A stretch of 64,000 nucleotides of DNA from DATBHM01 sp963772375. Lineage in GTDB: Bacteria > Actinomycetota > UBA4738 > JACQTL01. Position numbers and translations under genes: made by a program. The DNA is taken from assembly GCA_963772375.1 (NCBI GenBank), contig CAVYXG010000005.1:558001-622000 (forward strand). Direction: 5' to 3'. Under the pieces are notes generated by a model. It was given only the letters and a program-made list of their open reading frames with translations, was not told where the DNA came from and searched no databases. Positions 24,067 through 33,201 of the stretch are shown piece after piece; the stretch's first letter is position 1, and every line of letters starts with the position of its first letter.

Positions 24067-24963
24067 ATGCCGGAGCTTCCCGAGGTCCAGGCGCTGGCCG
24101 AGCGGCTCGACGAGCTGCTGGCCGGCGCGCCGTTCACGGGGGCGGTGCCGTTCGCCTTCTCGGCGTTGAAGACGTTCGACCCCCCGCCGGAGTCGCTCCT
24201 CGGGCAGGCCGTGGGCTCGGTCGGACGCCGCGGGAAGTTCCTGGTGGTGGAATTCGACGCCGCGGGGGGACTCCCGGACGACGACGAGTCGGAGTTCCAT
24301 GCGGTGGCCGACGCCGGTCGGGGGCCACGGCTGCTCGTCCACCTGTCGCAGGCGGGACGGCCCGAGATCGAACCCACGCCCAAGACCACCAAGCCCCGCG
24401 GAGCGGTGGTGCGGTTCCGGTTCCGGGACCGCCCGGCGGTGCTGATCAAGGAGTACGGCACGGAGCGCAAGGCCGGATGGTGGGTGCTCGGGCCCGGCGA
24501 TCCGGGGCCGCTGGCCGCGCTGGGACCGGAGCCCGACTCCGCGGAGTTCGCGGCGCTCGTCCGCACCGGCGGCGACCGTCGCCGGATCCACACCCTGCTT
24601 CGCGACCAGCACACGATCGCGGGCATCGGCCGTGGCTACTCGGACGACATCCTGCACCGGGCCCGGCTCTCGCCGTACGCGACGCTTGGTTCGCTCTCCG
24701 ACGATCAGCGCGAGGAGCTGCTGGCGTCGATCCTCGCCGTGCTCGAGGAGGCCCTCGCCGTCGAACGCCGCCGGACCGGCGGGCTCCCGCCGAAGCTCGG
24801 CGACCACTTCACGGTCCACGCCCGGTACGGGACGCCGTGTCCCCGATGCGGCGAGGACCTCCGTCGCGTGTCGTACGAGTCCCACGAGGTCGCGTACTGC
24901 CCGAACTGCCAGACTGGCGGGAAGATCCTGGCCGACCGCCGGCTGAGCCGCCTCCTGAAGTAG
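24067..24963 (+). CDS. Fpg/Nei-family DNA glycosylase/AP lyase
   Basis: The 298-residue enzyme starts MPELPEV, giving after Met removal the catalytic Pro and Glu of formamidopyrimidine/endonuclease VIII glycosylases. A variant helix-two-turn-helix reads GIGRGYSDDIL. The C-terminal zinc finger is CPRCG ... CPNCQ, with both pairs intact. It excises oxidised bases and nicks the strand. The substitution of GIGRGY for the usual GIGNIY suggests a divergent subgroup, so choosing between Fpg and Nei is not safe. A hairpin terminator follows. Confidence 0.9.
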   Translation: MPELPEVQALAERLDELLAGAPFTGAVPFAFSALKTFDPPPESLLGQAVGSVGRRGKFLVVEFDAAGGLPDDDESEFHAVADAGRGPRLLVHLSQAGRPEIEPTPKTTKPRGAVVRFRFRDRPAVLIKEYGTERKAGWWVLGPGDPGPLAALGPEPDSAEFAALVRTGGDRRRIHTLLRDQHTIAGIGRGYSDDILHRARLSPYATLGSLSDDQREELLASILAVLEEALAVERRRTGGLPPKLGDHFTVHARYGTPCPRCGEDLRRVSYESHEVAYCPNCQTGGKILADRRLSRLLK

Positions 24964-25096
24964 CCGTCCGCCGATCGCCGACCGGCCGTGGTGGACGCGG
25001 GCCCGGACCGTGCTCGTCGACGTCACGCCGCTGGGGCGGTCCCGGCAGTTCCGGCTGAATGTGGATAGGGCAATCGGTATGACGCCCGGAACCCGA

Positions 25097-25125
25097 CGCC
25101 GTAGTCTGCTTCGGACTACTCGGCG
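25097..25125. terminator. Hairpin between convergent nei-type and hydrolase genes
   Basis: GTAGTC (25101-25106) pairs with GACTAC (25114-25119) around the loop TGCTTCG. Flanking CGCC and GGCG extend the stem with a two-base bulge. It includes the stop codon of the leftward hydrolase gene and follows the rightward glycosylase by about 135 bases, so it could end transcription from both sides. There is no strong T-tract. The remaining bases from 24964 show no gene. Confidence 0.5.
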
Positions 25126-26030
25126 ACGGGCGCGATCCCGATCTGGTCGAGCCAGTCGCCGGTGACGCGGACGAACCGCTCCGGGTCCTCGAGGTGGGGG
25201 ATGTGCCCGAGGTCGTCGAGGACCTGCAGGTGCCAGTCCTGACGAAGCGCGGCCAGCGCCCGGGTCGCTTCGAGCGGGACCAGGCGATCCGAGTCCCCGG
25301 TCAGGATCAGCGTGGGCGCCCGCACGGCCTCGATCGCCGCCCGCAGCCGGTCGGGGTCCGTGAGCAGCGCGACCATCGTCCGAGCGGACTCGAGGAACCC
25401 GGCGTCGCGCTCCTCGTCGAGGTGCTCGGCGAGCTGGTCGACGTGCTCGGTGACGATCTCCGGCGGGATGCGTGACACGTCCACGCAGCACATCGCGAAC
25501 ACGTACTCGACCAAGCCCCGTGGTCCGGCCGACTCCCGGAACATCTTCAGCAGCTGCTCGCCGACGCCGGGCGTGGCGTAGGCGGCGAACGTCTGCGCGA
25601 CCAGCGGGTCGCCTTCGCCGATCGACGGCATCGCCGCGTCCACAAGCACGAGCGCGGCTACCCGGTCGGGCGCATCGCCCGCCTCGAGGATCGAGAGCAC
25701 GCCGCCCATGGAGTTCCCCGCGAGCACGACCGGGCCCTCGGTCGTGGCCGCGATGAAGTCGTCGAGCAGGACCTGGTTCGCCTCGATCGACGAGGATCTG
25801 GTCCGCCGCCGCGTGCGCCCGTGTCCCGCGAGATCGACAGCGAGCACGCGGCCGCGCTCGGCGAGCAGCGGGCCGGCCAGGGTCCAGTTCAGGGCCGAAC
25901 CACCCAGCCCGTGGACGAGCACGAACGTCGCCTCGCCGTTCCCTTCCCACTCCAGAAACTGAACCGGGATGTCGAGGTCGATCGTGTCGGAACGCGGCAC
26001 TCGAGCGGCCGGTCGGGCGGGGGCTTCCAT
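25116..26030 (-). CDS. Alpha/beta-fold hydrolase
   Basis: The 304-residue cytoplasmic hydrolase has an oxyanion-hole HGLGGSALNW and a nucleophile elbow GNSMGG with catalytic Ser. An Asp occurs in LTGDSDRLVP and a His in LGHIPHLEDPERF, so the triad is complete. The fold covers esterases, epoxide hydrolases and C-C hydrolases, and the substrate is unknown. TAGCAT (26038-26043, this strand) ends seven bases before the ATG with no ribosome binding site, another likely leaderless start. It lies just downstream of the propeller lipoprotein gene but has its own promoter candidate. Confidence 0.87.
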   Translation of the reverse strand: MEAPARPAARVPRSDTIDLDIPVQFLEWEGNGEATFVLVHGLGGSALNWTLAGPLLAERGRVLAVDLAGHGRTRRRTRSSSIEANQVLLDDFIAATTEGPVVLAGNSMGGVLSILEAGDAPDRVAALVLVDAAMPSIGEGDPLVAQTFAAYATPGVGEQLLKMFRESAGPRGLVEYVFAMCCVDVSRIPPEIVTEHVDQLAEHLDEERDAGFLESARTMVALLTDPDRLRAAIEAVRAPTLILTGDSDRLVPLEATRALAALRQDWHLQVLDDLGHIPHLEDPERFVRVTGDWLDQIGIAPVAE

Positions 26031-26069
26031 CTCCGAGATGCTACCCGCGGCAGTCGGGTCCGGCGGGGT

Positions 26070-27176
26070 TCAGACCTTCGAGGGGTCGATGCGGGCCAGG
26101 CCTTCACCGCCGTAGTTGGCCACCCACAGGTCGCCGAAACCCTCCTGCGCCACCGAGTAGCCCGGCTCGAGCTCGACCTTCGCCGTTACCTTGGCGCTCC
26201 GGGGGTCGATGCGGAGCACCCTGCCCGTGATGCGGTCGGGATACCAGACCGATCCTCCCGCGGCATCCGGGTCGCCCACGGACCGAGGAGTGGTGTGCGC
26301 CCCGCCGACGAACCGGTTCGTCTTCGTGTCGAGCTCGGCGAACGCGCCGTCGGCGTGAGAGACCCACAGCGCCCCGGTGGTCTCCGCGAACGTGAATGGG
26401 TCGTCGTGGGGGTCCGGGATGACGGCCACGCGCTTGTTCGTCTTCGGGTCGATCCGGATGACCGTGTTGTCGAGCTGGGAGGTGGCCCACACCGCGTCGC
26501 CGGTCACCTCGAGTCCGTACAGGACCTTGCCGGCTGGGATCCTGGCGACGACCTTCGCCGTCGTGGGATCGATGCGGAGCACCTGGCCACCCTCGCGGTT
26601 GACGATCCACACCGAGCCGAACCCGGCCTGCACGTCGTACACCTGGCCGCCCGCCGGGATGGTGGCGAGGGTCTTCCCCGTCTGCGGGTCCACCTGATCG
26701 ACGACCTCACCGGAGACGCTCCCCACCCAGACCGATCCGCCGACGAACACCACCCCGCACGGGCTGCCGTCGGTCTCGTAGGAGGCCACGACGGCGTTCG
26801 TCTTCGGGTCGATCTTCTGGACCTCGCCGTCGCCGTACGCGGTGACCCACATGAACCCGCCGCCCTCGACCGAGGCGCACGGCTCCAGGCCGGTCGGAAC
26901 CACCGCCACGACGCCCCGGGCCAGCGGGGAGGGGCTCGGGCTCGGAGTCGGAGCGGCGGTGGTCGGGGGCGGGGAGGGAGCGGTCGAGCCGGGCTGGGTC
27001 GTGCCCGAGGTCGCCGGCCCGGACGTCGCCGCCGGGGTCGGCGGGGCCGGTGCGGACGTGGCCTTCGGCGGGGTGCTGCCGCTCCCGCAGGCCGCGGCCA
27101 CCACCGCGGTCAGGGCGAGGGCCGCCTCCGCGACCACCATCCGCCGCCGGATGCCCCGGGCACGCCTGTGCTCCAT
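26070..27176 (-). CDS. Exported lipoprotein with YncE/Vgb-like beta-propeller
   Basis: The 368-residue protein starts MEHRRARGIRRR and has a lipobox ending VVAAAC, then a Pro/Thr/Ser linker (about 30-90). Six or seven repeats follow (VWVGSVSGEVVDQVDPQTGK style) of the YVTN/streptogramin-lyase beta-propeller type. The start is supported by GAGGAGG six bases upstream. Such proteins are usually binding scaffolds; the Vgb lyase catalytic residues could not be confirmed. The same propeller style occurs in the receptor kinase at 30.3-33.8 kb, suggesting shared ancestry. Confidence 0.85.
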   Translation of the reverse strand: MEHRRARGIRRRMVVAEAALALTAVVAAACGSGSTPPKATSAPAPPTPAATSGPATSGTTQPGSTAPSPPPTTAAPTPSPSPSPLARGVVAVVPTGLEPCASVEGGGFMWVTAYGDGEVQKIDPKTNAVVASYETDGSPCGVVFVGGSVWVGSVSGEVVDQVDPQTGKTLATIPAGGQVYDVQAGFGSVWIVNREGGQVLRIDPTTAKVVARIPAGKVLYGLEVTGDAVWATSQLDNTVIRIDPKTNKRVAVIPDPHDDPFTFAETTGALWVSHADGAFAELDTKTNRFVGGAHTTPRSVGDPDAAGGSVWYPDRITGRVLRIDPRSAKVTAKVELEPGYSVAQEGFGDLWVANYGGEGLARIDPSKV

Positions 27177-27277
27177 CGCCGTCCTCCTCGCCTCGAACAC
27201 ACCCCTGGCGGGGCGAGGCTAAATGGGCGCGAGGGCACGGCGCTTCCAGGATCGTGCTCGTTTTCGGCGAGCGCGGT

Positions 27278-28687
27278 TCAGGCGCCGGGGCCGGTCATCC
27301 GCTCCGGGACCACGGCGGCGTCGTATTCGTCCTCGGTGAGGTAGCCGAGCTCTAGGGCGGCCTCCTTGAGCGTGGTGCCCTCGTGGTGGGCCTTCTTGGC
27401 GATCTCGGCGGCCTTGTCGTAGCCGATCGACGGGCTGAGGGCCGTGACCAGCATCAGCGAGCTCCCGACGAGCTCGGCGATGCGCTCTCGGTTGGGCTCG
27501 ATGCTCACCACGCAGAACTCCCGGAAGGTCCGGCAGGCATCGGCCAGGATGTTCGTCGAGTGCAGGAAGTTCCGGACCATGACCGGCTTGAACACGTTGA
27601 GCTCGAAGTTCCCCTGCGAACCGGCGAACCCGACCGTCGCGTCGTTCCCCATCACCTGGACGCACACCATCGTCATGGCCTCGGACTGGGTCGGGTTGAC
27701 CTTGCCGGGCATGATCGACGAACCGGGCTCGTTCTCCGGGAGCTCGAGCTCGCCGAGGCCGGACCGGGGGCCCGAGCCCAGCCACCGGACGTCGTTGGCG
27801 ATCTTCATGAGCGACACGGCGAGCGTCTTCAGCGCGCCGTGGGCGAACACCATCGCGTCGTGAGCGGCGAGCGCAGCGAACAGGTTGGGCGCGGAAGTGA
27901 ACGGCAGCCCGGTGAGCGCGGCAATCTTCGCCGCGGCCGCCTGGCCGAACCCGGCGGGGGAGTTCAACCCGGTCCCGACCGCCGTTCCGCCCACCGCCAG
28001 CTGGTACAGGCCGGGCAGGGTGGACTCGATGTTCGCGATGTCCGCGTCGAGCTGCGCGACGTAGCCGGAGAACTCCTGCCCCAGCGTCAGCGGCACGGCG
28101 TCCTGGAGGTGCGTCCGGCCGATCTTCACGATGTCGGCGAACTCCTCCGCCTTGCGCTGCAACGCGTCCCGGAGCTCGCGCACGGACGGGAGCAGCTTCT
28201 GGACCACTGCCGTGGCCGCCGCGATGTGCATGGCCGTCGGGAACGTGTCGTTCGACGACTGGGACATGTTGACGTCGTCGTTGGGGTGGATCGGCTTCTT
28301 GGACCCCCGCGTGCCTCCGGCCAACTCGATCGCCCGGTTGGAGATGACCTCGTTGGCGTTCATGTTCGACTGCGTGCCGCTGCCGGTCTGCCACACGTAC
28401 AGGGGGAAGTGGTCGTCGAGCTTGCCGTCGATCACCTCGTCGGAGGCCTGGACGATGAGGTCGGCCTTCTCGTGGCTGAGCCTGCCGAGCTCGCGGTTCA
28501 CCAGCGAGGCCGCCTTCTTGAGGATGCCGAAGGCCCGGACGACCTCGACCGGCATGCGGTCGTCACCGATCGAGAAGTGGTGCAGGGAGCGCTGAGTCTG
28601 CGCGCCCCAGTAGACGTCGGCGGGCACCTCGACCGCGCCCATGCTGTCGGTCTCGGTCCGGGTCGGTCCCTGCGCATGTTCTGTCAT
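27278..28687 (-). CDS. fumC: Class II fumarate hydratase
   Basis: The 469-residue lyase interconverts fumarate and malate in the TCA cycle. The superfamily signature GSSIMPGKVNP is exact; other segments are QTGSGTQSNMNANEV, HPNDDVNMSQSSNDTFPTAMH and GRTHLQDAVPLTLGQE. Length matches FumC rather than the longer class I enzyme. ATG at 28687 has AAGGAG ten bases upstream; an in-frame GTG 51 bases earlier lacks one. It needs no Fe-S cluster, so it should tolerate oxygen. Confidence 0.96.
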   Translation of the reverse strand: MTEHAQGPTRTETDSMGAVEVPADVYWGAQTQRSLHHFSIGDDRMPVEVVRAFGILKKAASLVNRELGRLSHEKADLIVQASDEVIDGKLDDHFPLYVWQTGSGTQSNMNANEVISNRAIELAGGTRGSKKPIHPNDDVNMSQSSNDTFPTAMHIAAATAVVQKLLPSVRELRDALQRKAEEFADIVKIGRTHLQDAVPLTLGQEFSGYVAQLDADIANIESTLPGLYQLAVGGTAVGTGLNSPAGFGQAAAAKIAALTGLPFTSAPNLFAALAAHDAMVFAHGALKTLAVSLMKIANDVRWLGSGPRSGLGELELPENEPGSSIMPGKVNPTQSEAMTMVCVQVMGNDATVGFAGSQGNFELNVFKPVMVRNFLHSTNILADACRTFREFCVVSIEPNRERIAELVGSSLMLVTALSPSIGYDKAAEIAKKAHHEGTTLKEAALELGYLTEDEYDAAVVPERMTGPGA

Positions 28688-28779
28688 GGTGGTCGTGCTC
28701 CTTGGAACGGGATACCGGGGAATGCGCCCGACTCCCAAATCCTACGGATCGCGCGGCCCCCCGGGCCCGGATCGCCGAC

Positions 28780-28785
28780 TACGAT
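28780..28785 (+). promoter_or_regulatory. Leaderless-type -10 element (TACGAT)
   Basis: TACGAT ends eight bases before the GTG at 28794. With transcription starting six to eight bases downstream of a -10 box, the message would begin at the start codon. This supports that start over upstream candidates. Confidence 0.5.
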
Positions 28786-28793
28786 GCACGCCG

Positions 28794-29675
28794 GTGGAGG
28801 GGACGACGGCCGATCGCGGTGTCCGCGGGGACGATTCGCTCCATCCCGTGACGCGCGCGTTGCTGTGGGTGGTGGTGGTCCTCGCCCTCCTCGCGGGGGT
28901 CGAGCTGTTCGTGCTCACCGACCACACGGAGCGGTTCTTCGCCTGGACGATCGACCCCCCGCTCACTGCCGCGTTCCTCGGGGCAGCCTACTGGTCGGCG
29001 TCCGTCATGGCCTTCCTCTCCGTGCGTCCGGGCAGGTGGTCGGCGGCGCGCCCGATGGTCGTCGGCATCCTGGCCGTGACGCCGCTGCTGCTCGTCGTCA
29101 CGCTCGTGCATCTCGCGATCTTCCGCATGGACAGCGTGTACGGCATCGTGTGGTTGATCGTGTACGCGTCGCTCCCGGTGCTGACGCCGGTGGCGGTCGC
29201 GCTCCAGGTCCGCAGGACCACGTGGCGGCCGGCCACCGTCCCCATCCCGCGCGCGGTGGTCGTGCTGATCGTGCTCCTCGCCGCCGGGCTGGTCGCGATC
29301 GGCCTGACCCTGCTCGTGGCACCGTCGGCCGCCGAACGGTTCTGGGCGTGGCGGCTGGCCCCGCTCTCGGCCCGGGCGGTCGGGGCATGGTTCGTCGCGT
29401 ACGGCGTGACCGCGGCGTGGATCGCGTGGGAACGGGACCTGGTCCGTTCCGCGGCCCCGGCAGTTGCCTATGCGGTGTTCGGGATGCTCGGCCTGGCCGC
29501 CCTCCTCCGCTACTCCGGCTCCGTCGACTGGGGATCGTCGAGGACGTGGGTGCTCGTGGCCGCGCTGGCGCTGTCGGCGGCGGGCGGCGGAATCGTCGCC
29601 GCGCTCGCGGTCCGGGAACGTCGCCGGGGCGGTGTGCCGGAGCCCGAGGCGCCGACTACCGCTGGAGGACCTTGA
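28794..29675 (+). CDS. Unrecognised polytopic membrane protein
   Basis: The 293-residue protein has eight predicted hydrophobic segments in two similar halves. In each, an ERFFAWTIDPPL- or ERFWAWRLAPLS-like segment follows a helix. This internal duplication gives about four helices per half and suggests an ancient repeat fold. No family or catalytic motif is recognised. The GTG start follows TACGAT; another GTG at 28848 is possible. The last 20 bases overlap the convergent oxidoreductase gene. Confidence 0.72.
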   Translation: MEGTTADRGVRGDDSLHPVTRALLWVVVVLALLAGVELFVLTDHTERFFAWTIDPPLTAAFLGAAYWSASVMAFLSVRPGRWSAARPMVVGILAVTPLLLVVTLVHLAIFRMDSVYGIVWLIVYASLPVLTPVAVALQVRRTTWRPATVPIPRAVVVLIVLLAAGLVAIGLTLLVAPSAAERFWAWRLAPLSARAVGAWFVAYGVTAAWIAWERDLVRSAAPAVAYAVFGMLGLAALLRYSGSVDWGSSRTWVLVAALALSAAGGGIVAALAVRERRRGGVPEPEAPTTAGGP

Positions 29676-30255
29676 GTGGCCGGTCCGGCCCCAGCCCCAG
29701 CTCCCCCATCACGCCGAGCAGCCGGGACAGTACGACGGCCTTCTCCGCCCCGCCGACGTCGACCGGGTCGAACCCGATGTCGCGGGCCAGCCCGGCCGCC
29801 GTCTCCTTGGCGTCCGCGTCGTCGCCCGCCAGGAACACGCTGGATGCCTGCCCGTCGACCTCCGGGCGGGTGAGGTTGGTCGCGTAGACGTGGTTCCAAC
29901 CCTTCACCACGCGCGCGCCGGGCGCCCATTCCTGGATCCGTTCGGTCGTGGAGACGTCCGGTTGGATCCTCCCGTCCACGTAGGGGTTCGTGATGTCGAT
30001 CAGAACCTTCCCGGTGAGGTCGCCCAGCCGAGGGATCGTCGCCTCGACGCCAACCCAGGGCACCGCCAGGATGACCACCACGGCGCCGTTGGCGGCCTCC
30101 GCGTGCGTCGCCGCTCCCGCCGCGCCGGACTGTCGCACGGCCTCCTCAGCCGACAAGGGGTCCCGCGAGCCGAACACCACCTCGTGCCCGGCCTTCGTCA
30201 GGCCGGTCGCGAGGCCGGTTCCCATCCTGCCCGTCCCGATCACGGCGATCCTCAT
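29656..30255 (-). CDS. F420-dependent NADP oxidoreductase-family protein
   Basis: The 199-residue protein begins MRIAVIGTGRMGTGLATGL, the NADP-binding Rossmann motif, and contains VFGSRDP, LAVPWVGVEATI and VLIDITNPYVDG. These match the NpdG/F420:NADPH oxidoreductase family. It may transfer hydride between F420H2 and NADP, or simply reduce a substrate with NADPH. No F420 biosynthesis gene lies in the window to confirm cofactor use. The ATG has AAAGGAG seven bases upstream. Confidence 0.82.
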   Translation of the reverse strand: MRIAVIGTGRMGTGLATGLTKAGHEVVFGSRDPLSAEEAVRQSGAAGAATHAEAANGAVVVILAVPWVGVEATIPRLGDLTGKVLIDITNPYVDGRIQPDVSTTERIQEWAPGARVVKGWNHVYATNLTRPEVDGQASSVFLAGDDADAKETAAGLARDIGFDPVDVGGAEKAVVLSRLLGVMGELGLGPDRPLKVLQR

Positions 30256-30309
30256 GCCTCGGCTCCTTTGTTGACTGGATGCGAGGCAGAACCCCGTCCG
30301 CGCGGGCGG

Positions 30310-33201
30310 TTATTCCTCGGCGGTGGGGCTCGGGCTCGGTGACGAACCGCCCGCCGGACACAGCGCCGCGAGGTCCACCCCGGTGCCGAACGGCGGGAAG
30401 ACCTGGCACCCGAGCCGTGGCGACAGGAGCGTCCCGGCGACGGCGTAGCCGGTCCCGGTCGCCGGGACCAGGTTCGCGACGGGCCCGGCCAGGAACTCGA
30501 GGGCACGCTGGTATCGCTCGTCGGCAGGGGCGCTTGTGACCGCCGCCGCGGCGCTCGCCACGCCGGGCGGCAGCCAGGCCGCCGGGATGTACTCCCCGAA
30601 CAGCAGCGGCATGTACGAGGCCAGGTCGGGCCAGTCCGGTCCGGACCCCGCCCCGCGCACGTCGTAGCCCGCCGGGTGGTCGTGGATGGCCTGGTAGGGG
30701 TTCTCCTCCTCGACGGTGTCCACCTGGAACCCCACCGACTCGAGCTGCTGCACGACCGCGTCCTCCTCTCGCCGGCACGAGTCGCAGTTCGTCGAGACCG
30801 GCATGGTCACGTGCACCGGCGTGCGTTCCTGCAGCAGCCGGTGGGCGGCCTCCAGGTCGGGACCGTCCGACGAGAAGGGCATCTCTGGCAGGCCGGGGAA
30901 GTTCGGCGCCACCAACCCCGCGTCGGCGACGATTCCGGTCGGATAGTCCCCCCCGTACGCGGCCGCCAGCGCCGGTCGATCCAGGGCGAACGAGGCCGCC
31001 TTGCGCAGGTCGGGGTCGGAGAACACGTGGCCCTTCGCGGCGTTGAACTCGACGTAGTTGGTGAACAGGCCGACCGGCACCGGGGTGTAGACCGGGCCGC
31101 CGGTGGCGGGCGACTCGAAGCGCTTCGCGACAGGGCCGTCCGGGGCGAGGAGCGGGTCATACATGTGGATGATGCCGTCCCACGACCCGTCCCGGACCCG
31201 CTCCACCGCCTGGCCCGGATCGACCCCCTCCCGCAGGGCGATCGCGTCGAAGTGCCCCGGATGGGGACCCGCGTAGTTGGGGTTCTTCTCCAGGATGGCG
31301 TACTCGCCGTTGAACGCGTCGGCCGTGTAGTAGCGCCCCGCAGCCGCCGTCACCTGCCGGCCCGCTCCGCCCGGCAGCGGCTCGCCGACGCCCTCCGGCA
31401 CGACGGCGGAGTCCGTCGGCACGGGGCAGAAGAACGGCATCGTGATGCGGGCCAGGAAGTCGGGCGACGGCGCCGTCAGCATGATCGTAAGGGTGTTCCC
31501 GGAAGCCCGGAGCCCGGAGATGTGGTCGGCCGTTCCATTGCGGAACGCGTCCTCGCCCTCGATGTCGGCGACGAAGTAGGGGCCCGGTGCCTGCTCGCCC
31601 ATCGCCCCGGACAACGCGCGTTCGATCGAGTATCGGAAGGTCTCCGCCGTGACCGGCTGGTTGGACGGCGGAGAGAACTTGAACCCGTCGCGGATCGTGA
31701 AGCGGTAGACGCTCCCATCGATCTCGAGCTGGCTGGCCACCTCGGGTTGCAGCGTCGCGCCCTCGGAGCCCTCCGCGTCCGCGTAGCCGTACAGCGGGGC
31801 GCACGTCGCGTAGGAGATCTCGAAGGCGAGGTTGCTGAACGAGATCGCAGGGTCGCTGTCCATCTGGTACGGCTCCACGAGCAGACGGGCGACGTCGCCA
31901 CGCAGCGCGTCGATGCGGTCCTCGTACGTCCGGCCCGGGTTGAGCTGCACCAGCACGGTCCCCGAACCGGCCGCCACCGACTGCAGGGGATGGGCGAACG
32001 CGAAGTCCCTCGTCTGCCCCGTGAGCGCGTCGATCGCCGTGACCGTGCCGGCGTCCTGGTTGCCGACCCACAGCTCTTCGGAGTCCTCCGCGTAGGACAC
32101 GACCCGCGCTCCGTCGCCGGTCGAGTAGGTGTCGACCACCTTGCCGGACGGATCGATCTTGTCGACCTCCCCCTTGGTCTCGTCGGCCGTCCACACGAAG
32201 CCGCCGCCGGCCGTCAGGTAGCCGGTACCGCCGGGCGCGTCGGTGTTCGTGGTCTCGAGCGTCTTCGGGCTCAGTCGGACGAGGTGATCCCCGCCCGCCA
32301 CCCAGATCGAGCTGCCGTCGTACGCGAGCCGGAAGGAGCTCGGGATGATCCCGACCGTGTCCACCACCTTGCCGGTCGTGTCGAGGTGGTGCACGAAGCC
32401 GTCGTCGGACCCCACCCACAGCGTGCCGTCGACCACGAGCGGCCAGCCGAGGCCCGAATGTTCCTTCGGCACCGACCAGGCCGGCTCGAGCTGACGTCCT
32501 CGGGAGAGCTCGATGCGGGCGATCCCGTTCCCGTTGTGCTGGGTCACGTACAGGATCCCGTCCGCGACCGTGTAGTAGGCCACGTCGTCGAACGGCGAGT
32601 TGATCCGCCGGATGATCCTGCCGGTCTTGGCCGAGATCTCGACGAACTGCAACGGGTCCAGGTTGAACACCCAGTAGCTCCCCCCCGAGAAGATGGCCTC
32701 GGCCGGCAGGTGCACCTGGGACAGCGGGATGAATGCCTGCTGTTCGCCGGTCGTCGCTGAGACGAGCGCCATGCCGGCCGGCGTCGCAGCGTCCACCTCG
32801 CCGCCCTTGCCGCCGAGGACTGGCGGGAGCAGAAAGGCGAGGAGCGCGACCACGATCGCGACGGCCCTGCCGGCCACCACGAGTCGTCGCTTCGAAGATC
32901 GCTGTCCCCGCTGCCGGGGCGGCTTCCCATCCGGCTTCGACCGCCGTCCCACCGTGGGGTACTCGACGGTCTCGAACCCGAGCGCCGCCGCCGCCGCGTT
33001 CGCCATCTCGCCGGCCGACGCGTAGCGGTCGTCGGGCGACTTCGCCATCGCCTTCCCGATCACGTCGTCGATCGCCGCAGGCAGCTGTGGGTGGTCCGGG
33101 GTCAGCGTCGGGGCGGTTCGGAGATGTGGGCGAACATCAGCGCCGCGTCGAACTCCGCCGTGTAGGGCGGATGTCCGGTCAACATCTCGACCAGGACGCA
33201 C
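30310..33201 (-). CDS. Receptor kinase, second part: kinase C-lobe end, TM helix, beta-propeller, SBP_bac_5 domain
   Basis: This frame continues the kinase gene that begins at 33830; the true join is near 33105-33120, and sequence before it is out of frame. From PTLTPDHP it supplies the end of the kinase lobe (IGKAMAKSPDDRYAS). A membrane helix follows at about residues 107-127, then an exported propeller (about 150-440; LWVGNQDAGTVTAIDALTG). The last 500 residues are a full SBP_bac_5-type peptide/nickel-binding domain (LEIDGSVYRFTIRDGFKFS ... FALDRPALAAAYGG), ending in a short Ser/Pro tail. It probably binds an extracellular oligopeptide-like ligand and signals inwards. Confidence 0.85.
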   Translation of the reverse strand: MRPGRDVDRTSALHGGVRRGADVRPHLRTAPTLTPDHPQLPAAIDDVIGKAMAKSPDDRYASAGEMANAAAAALGFETVEYPTVGRRSKPDGKPPRQRGQRSSKRRLVVAGRAVAIVVALLAFLLPPVLGGKGGEVDAATPAGMALVSATTGEQQAFIPLSQVHLPAEAIFSGGSYWVFNLDPLQFVEISAKTGRIIRRINSPFDDVAYYTVADGILYVTQHNGNGIARIELSRGRQLEPAWSVPKEHSGLGWPLVVDGTLWVGSDDGFVHHLDTTGKVVDTVGIIPSSFRLAYDGSSIWVAGGDHLVRLSPKTLETTNTDAPGGTGYLTAGGGFVWTADETKGEVDKIDPSGKVVDTYSTGDGARVVSYAEDSEELWVGNQDAGTVTAIDALTGQTRDFAFAHPLQSVAAGSGTVLVQLNPGRTYEDRIDALRGDVARLLVEPYQMDSDPAISFSNLAFEISYATCAPLYGYADAEGSEGATLQPEVASQLEIDGSVYRFTIRDGFKFSPPSNQPVTAETFRYSIERALSGAMGEQAPGPYFVADIEGEDAFRNGTADHISGLRASGNTLTIMLTAPSPDFLARITMPFFCPVPTDSAVVPEGVGEPLPGGAGRQVTAAAGRYYTADAFNGEYAILEKNPNYAGPHPGHFDAIALREGVDPGQAVERVRDGSWDGIIHMYDPLLAPDGPVAKRFESPATGGPVYTPVPVGLFTNYVEFNAAKGHVFSDPDLRKAASFALDRPALAAAYGGDYPTGIVADAGLVAPNFPGLPEMPFSSDGPDLEAAHRLLQERTPVHVTMPVSTNCDSCRREEDAVVQQLESVGFQVDTVEEENPYQAIHDHPAGYDVRGAGSGPDWPDLASYMPLLFGEYIPAAWLPPGVASAAAAVTSAPADERYQRALEFLAGPVANLVPATGTGYAVAGTLLSPRLGCQVFPPFGTGVDLAALCPAGGSSPSPSPTAEE

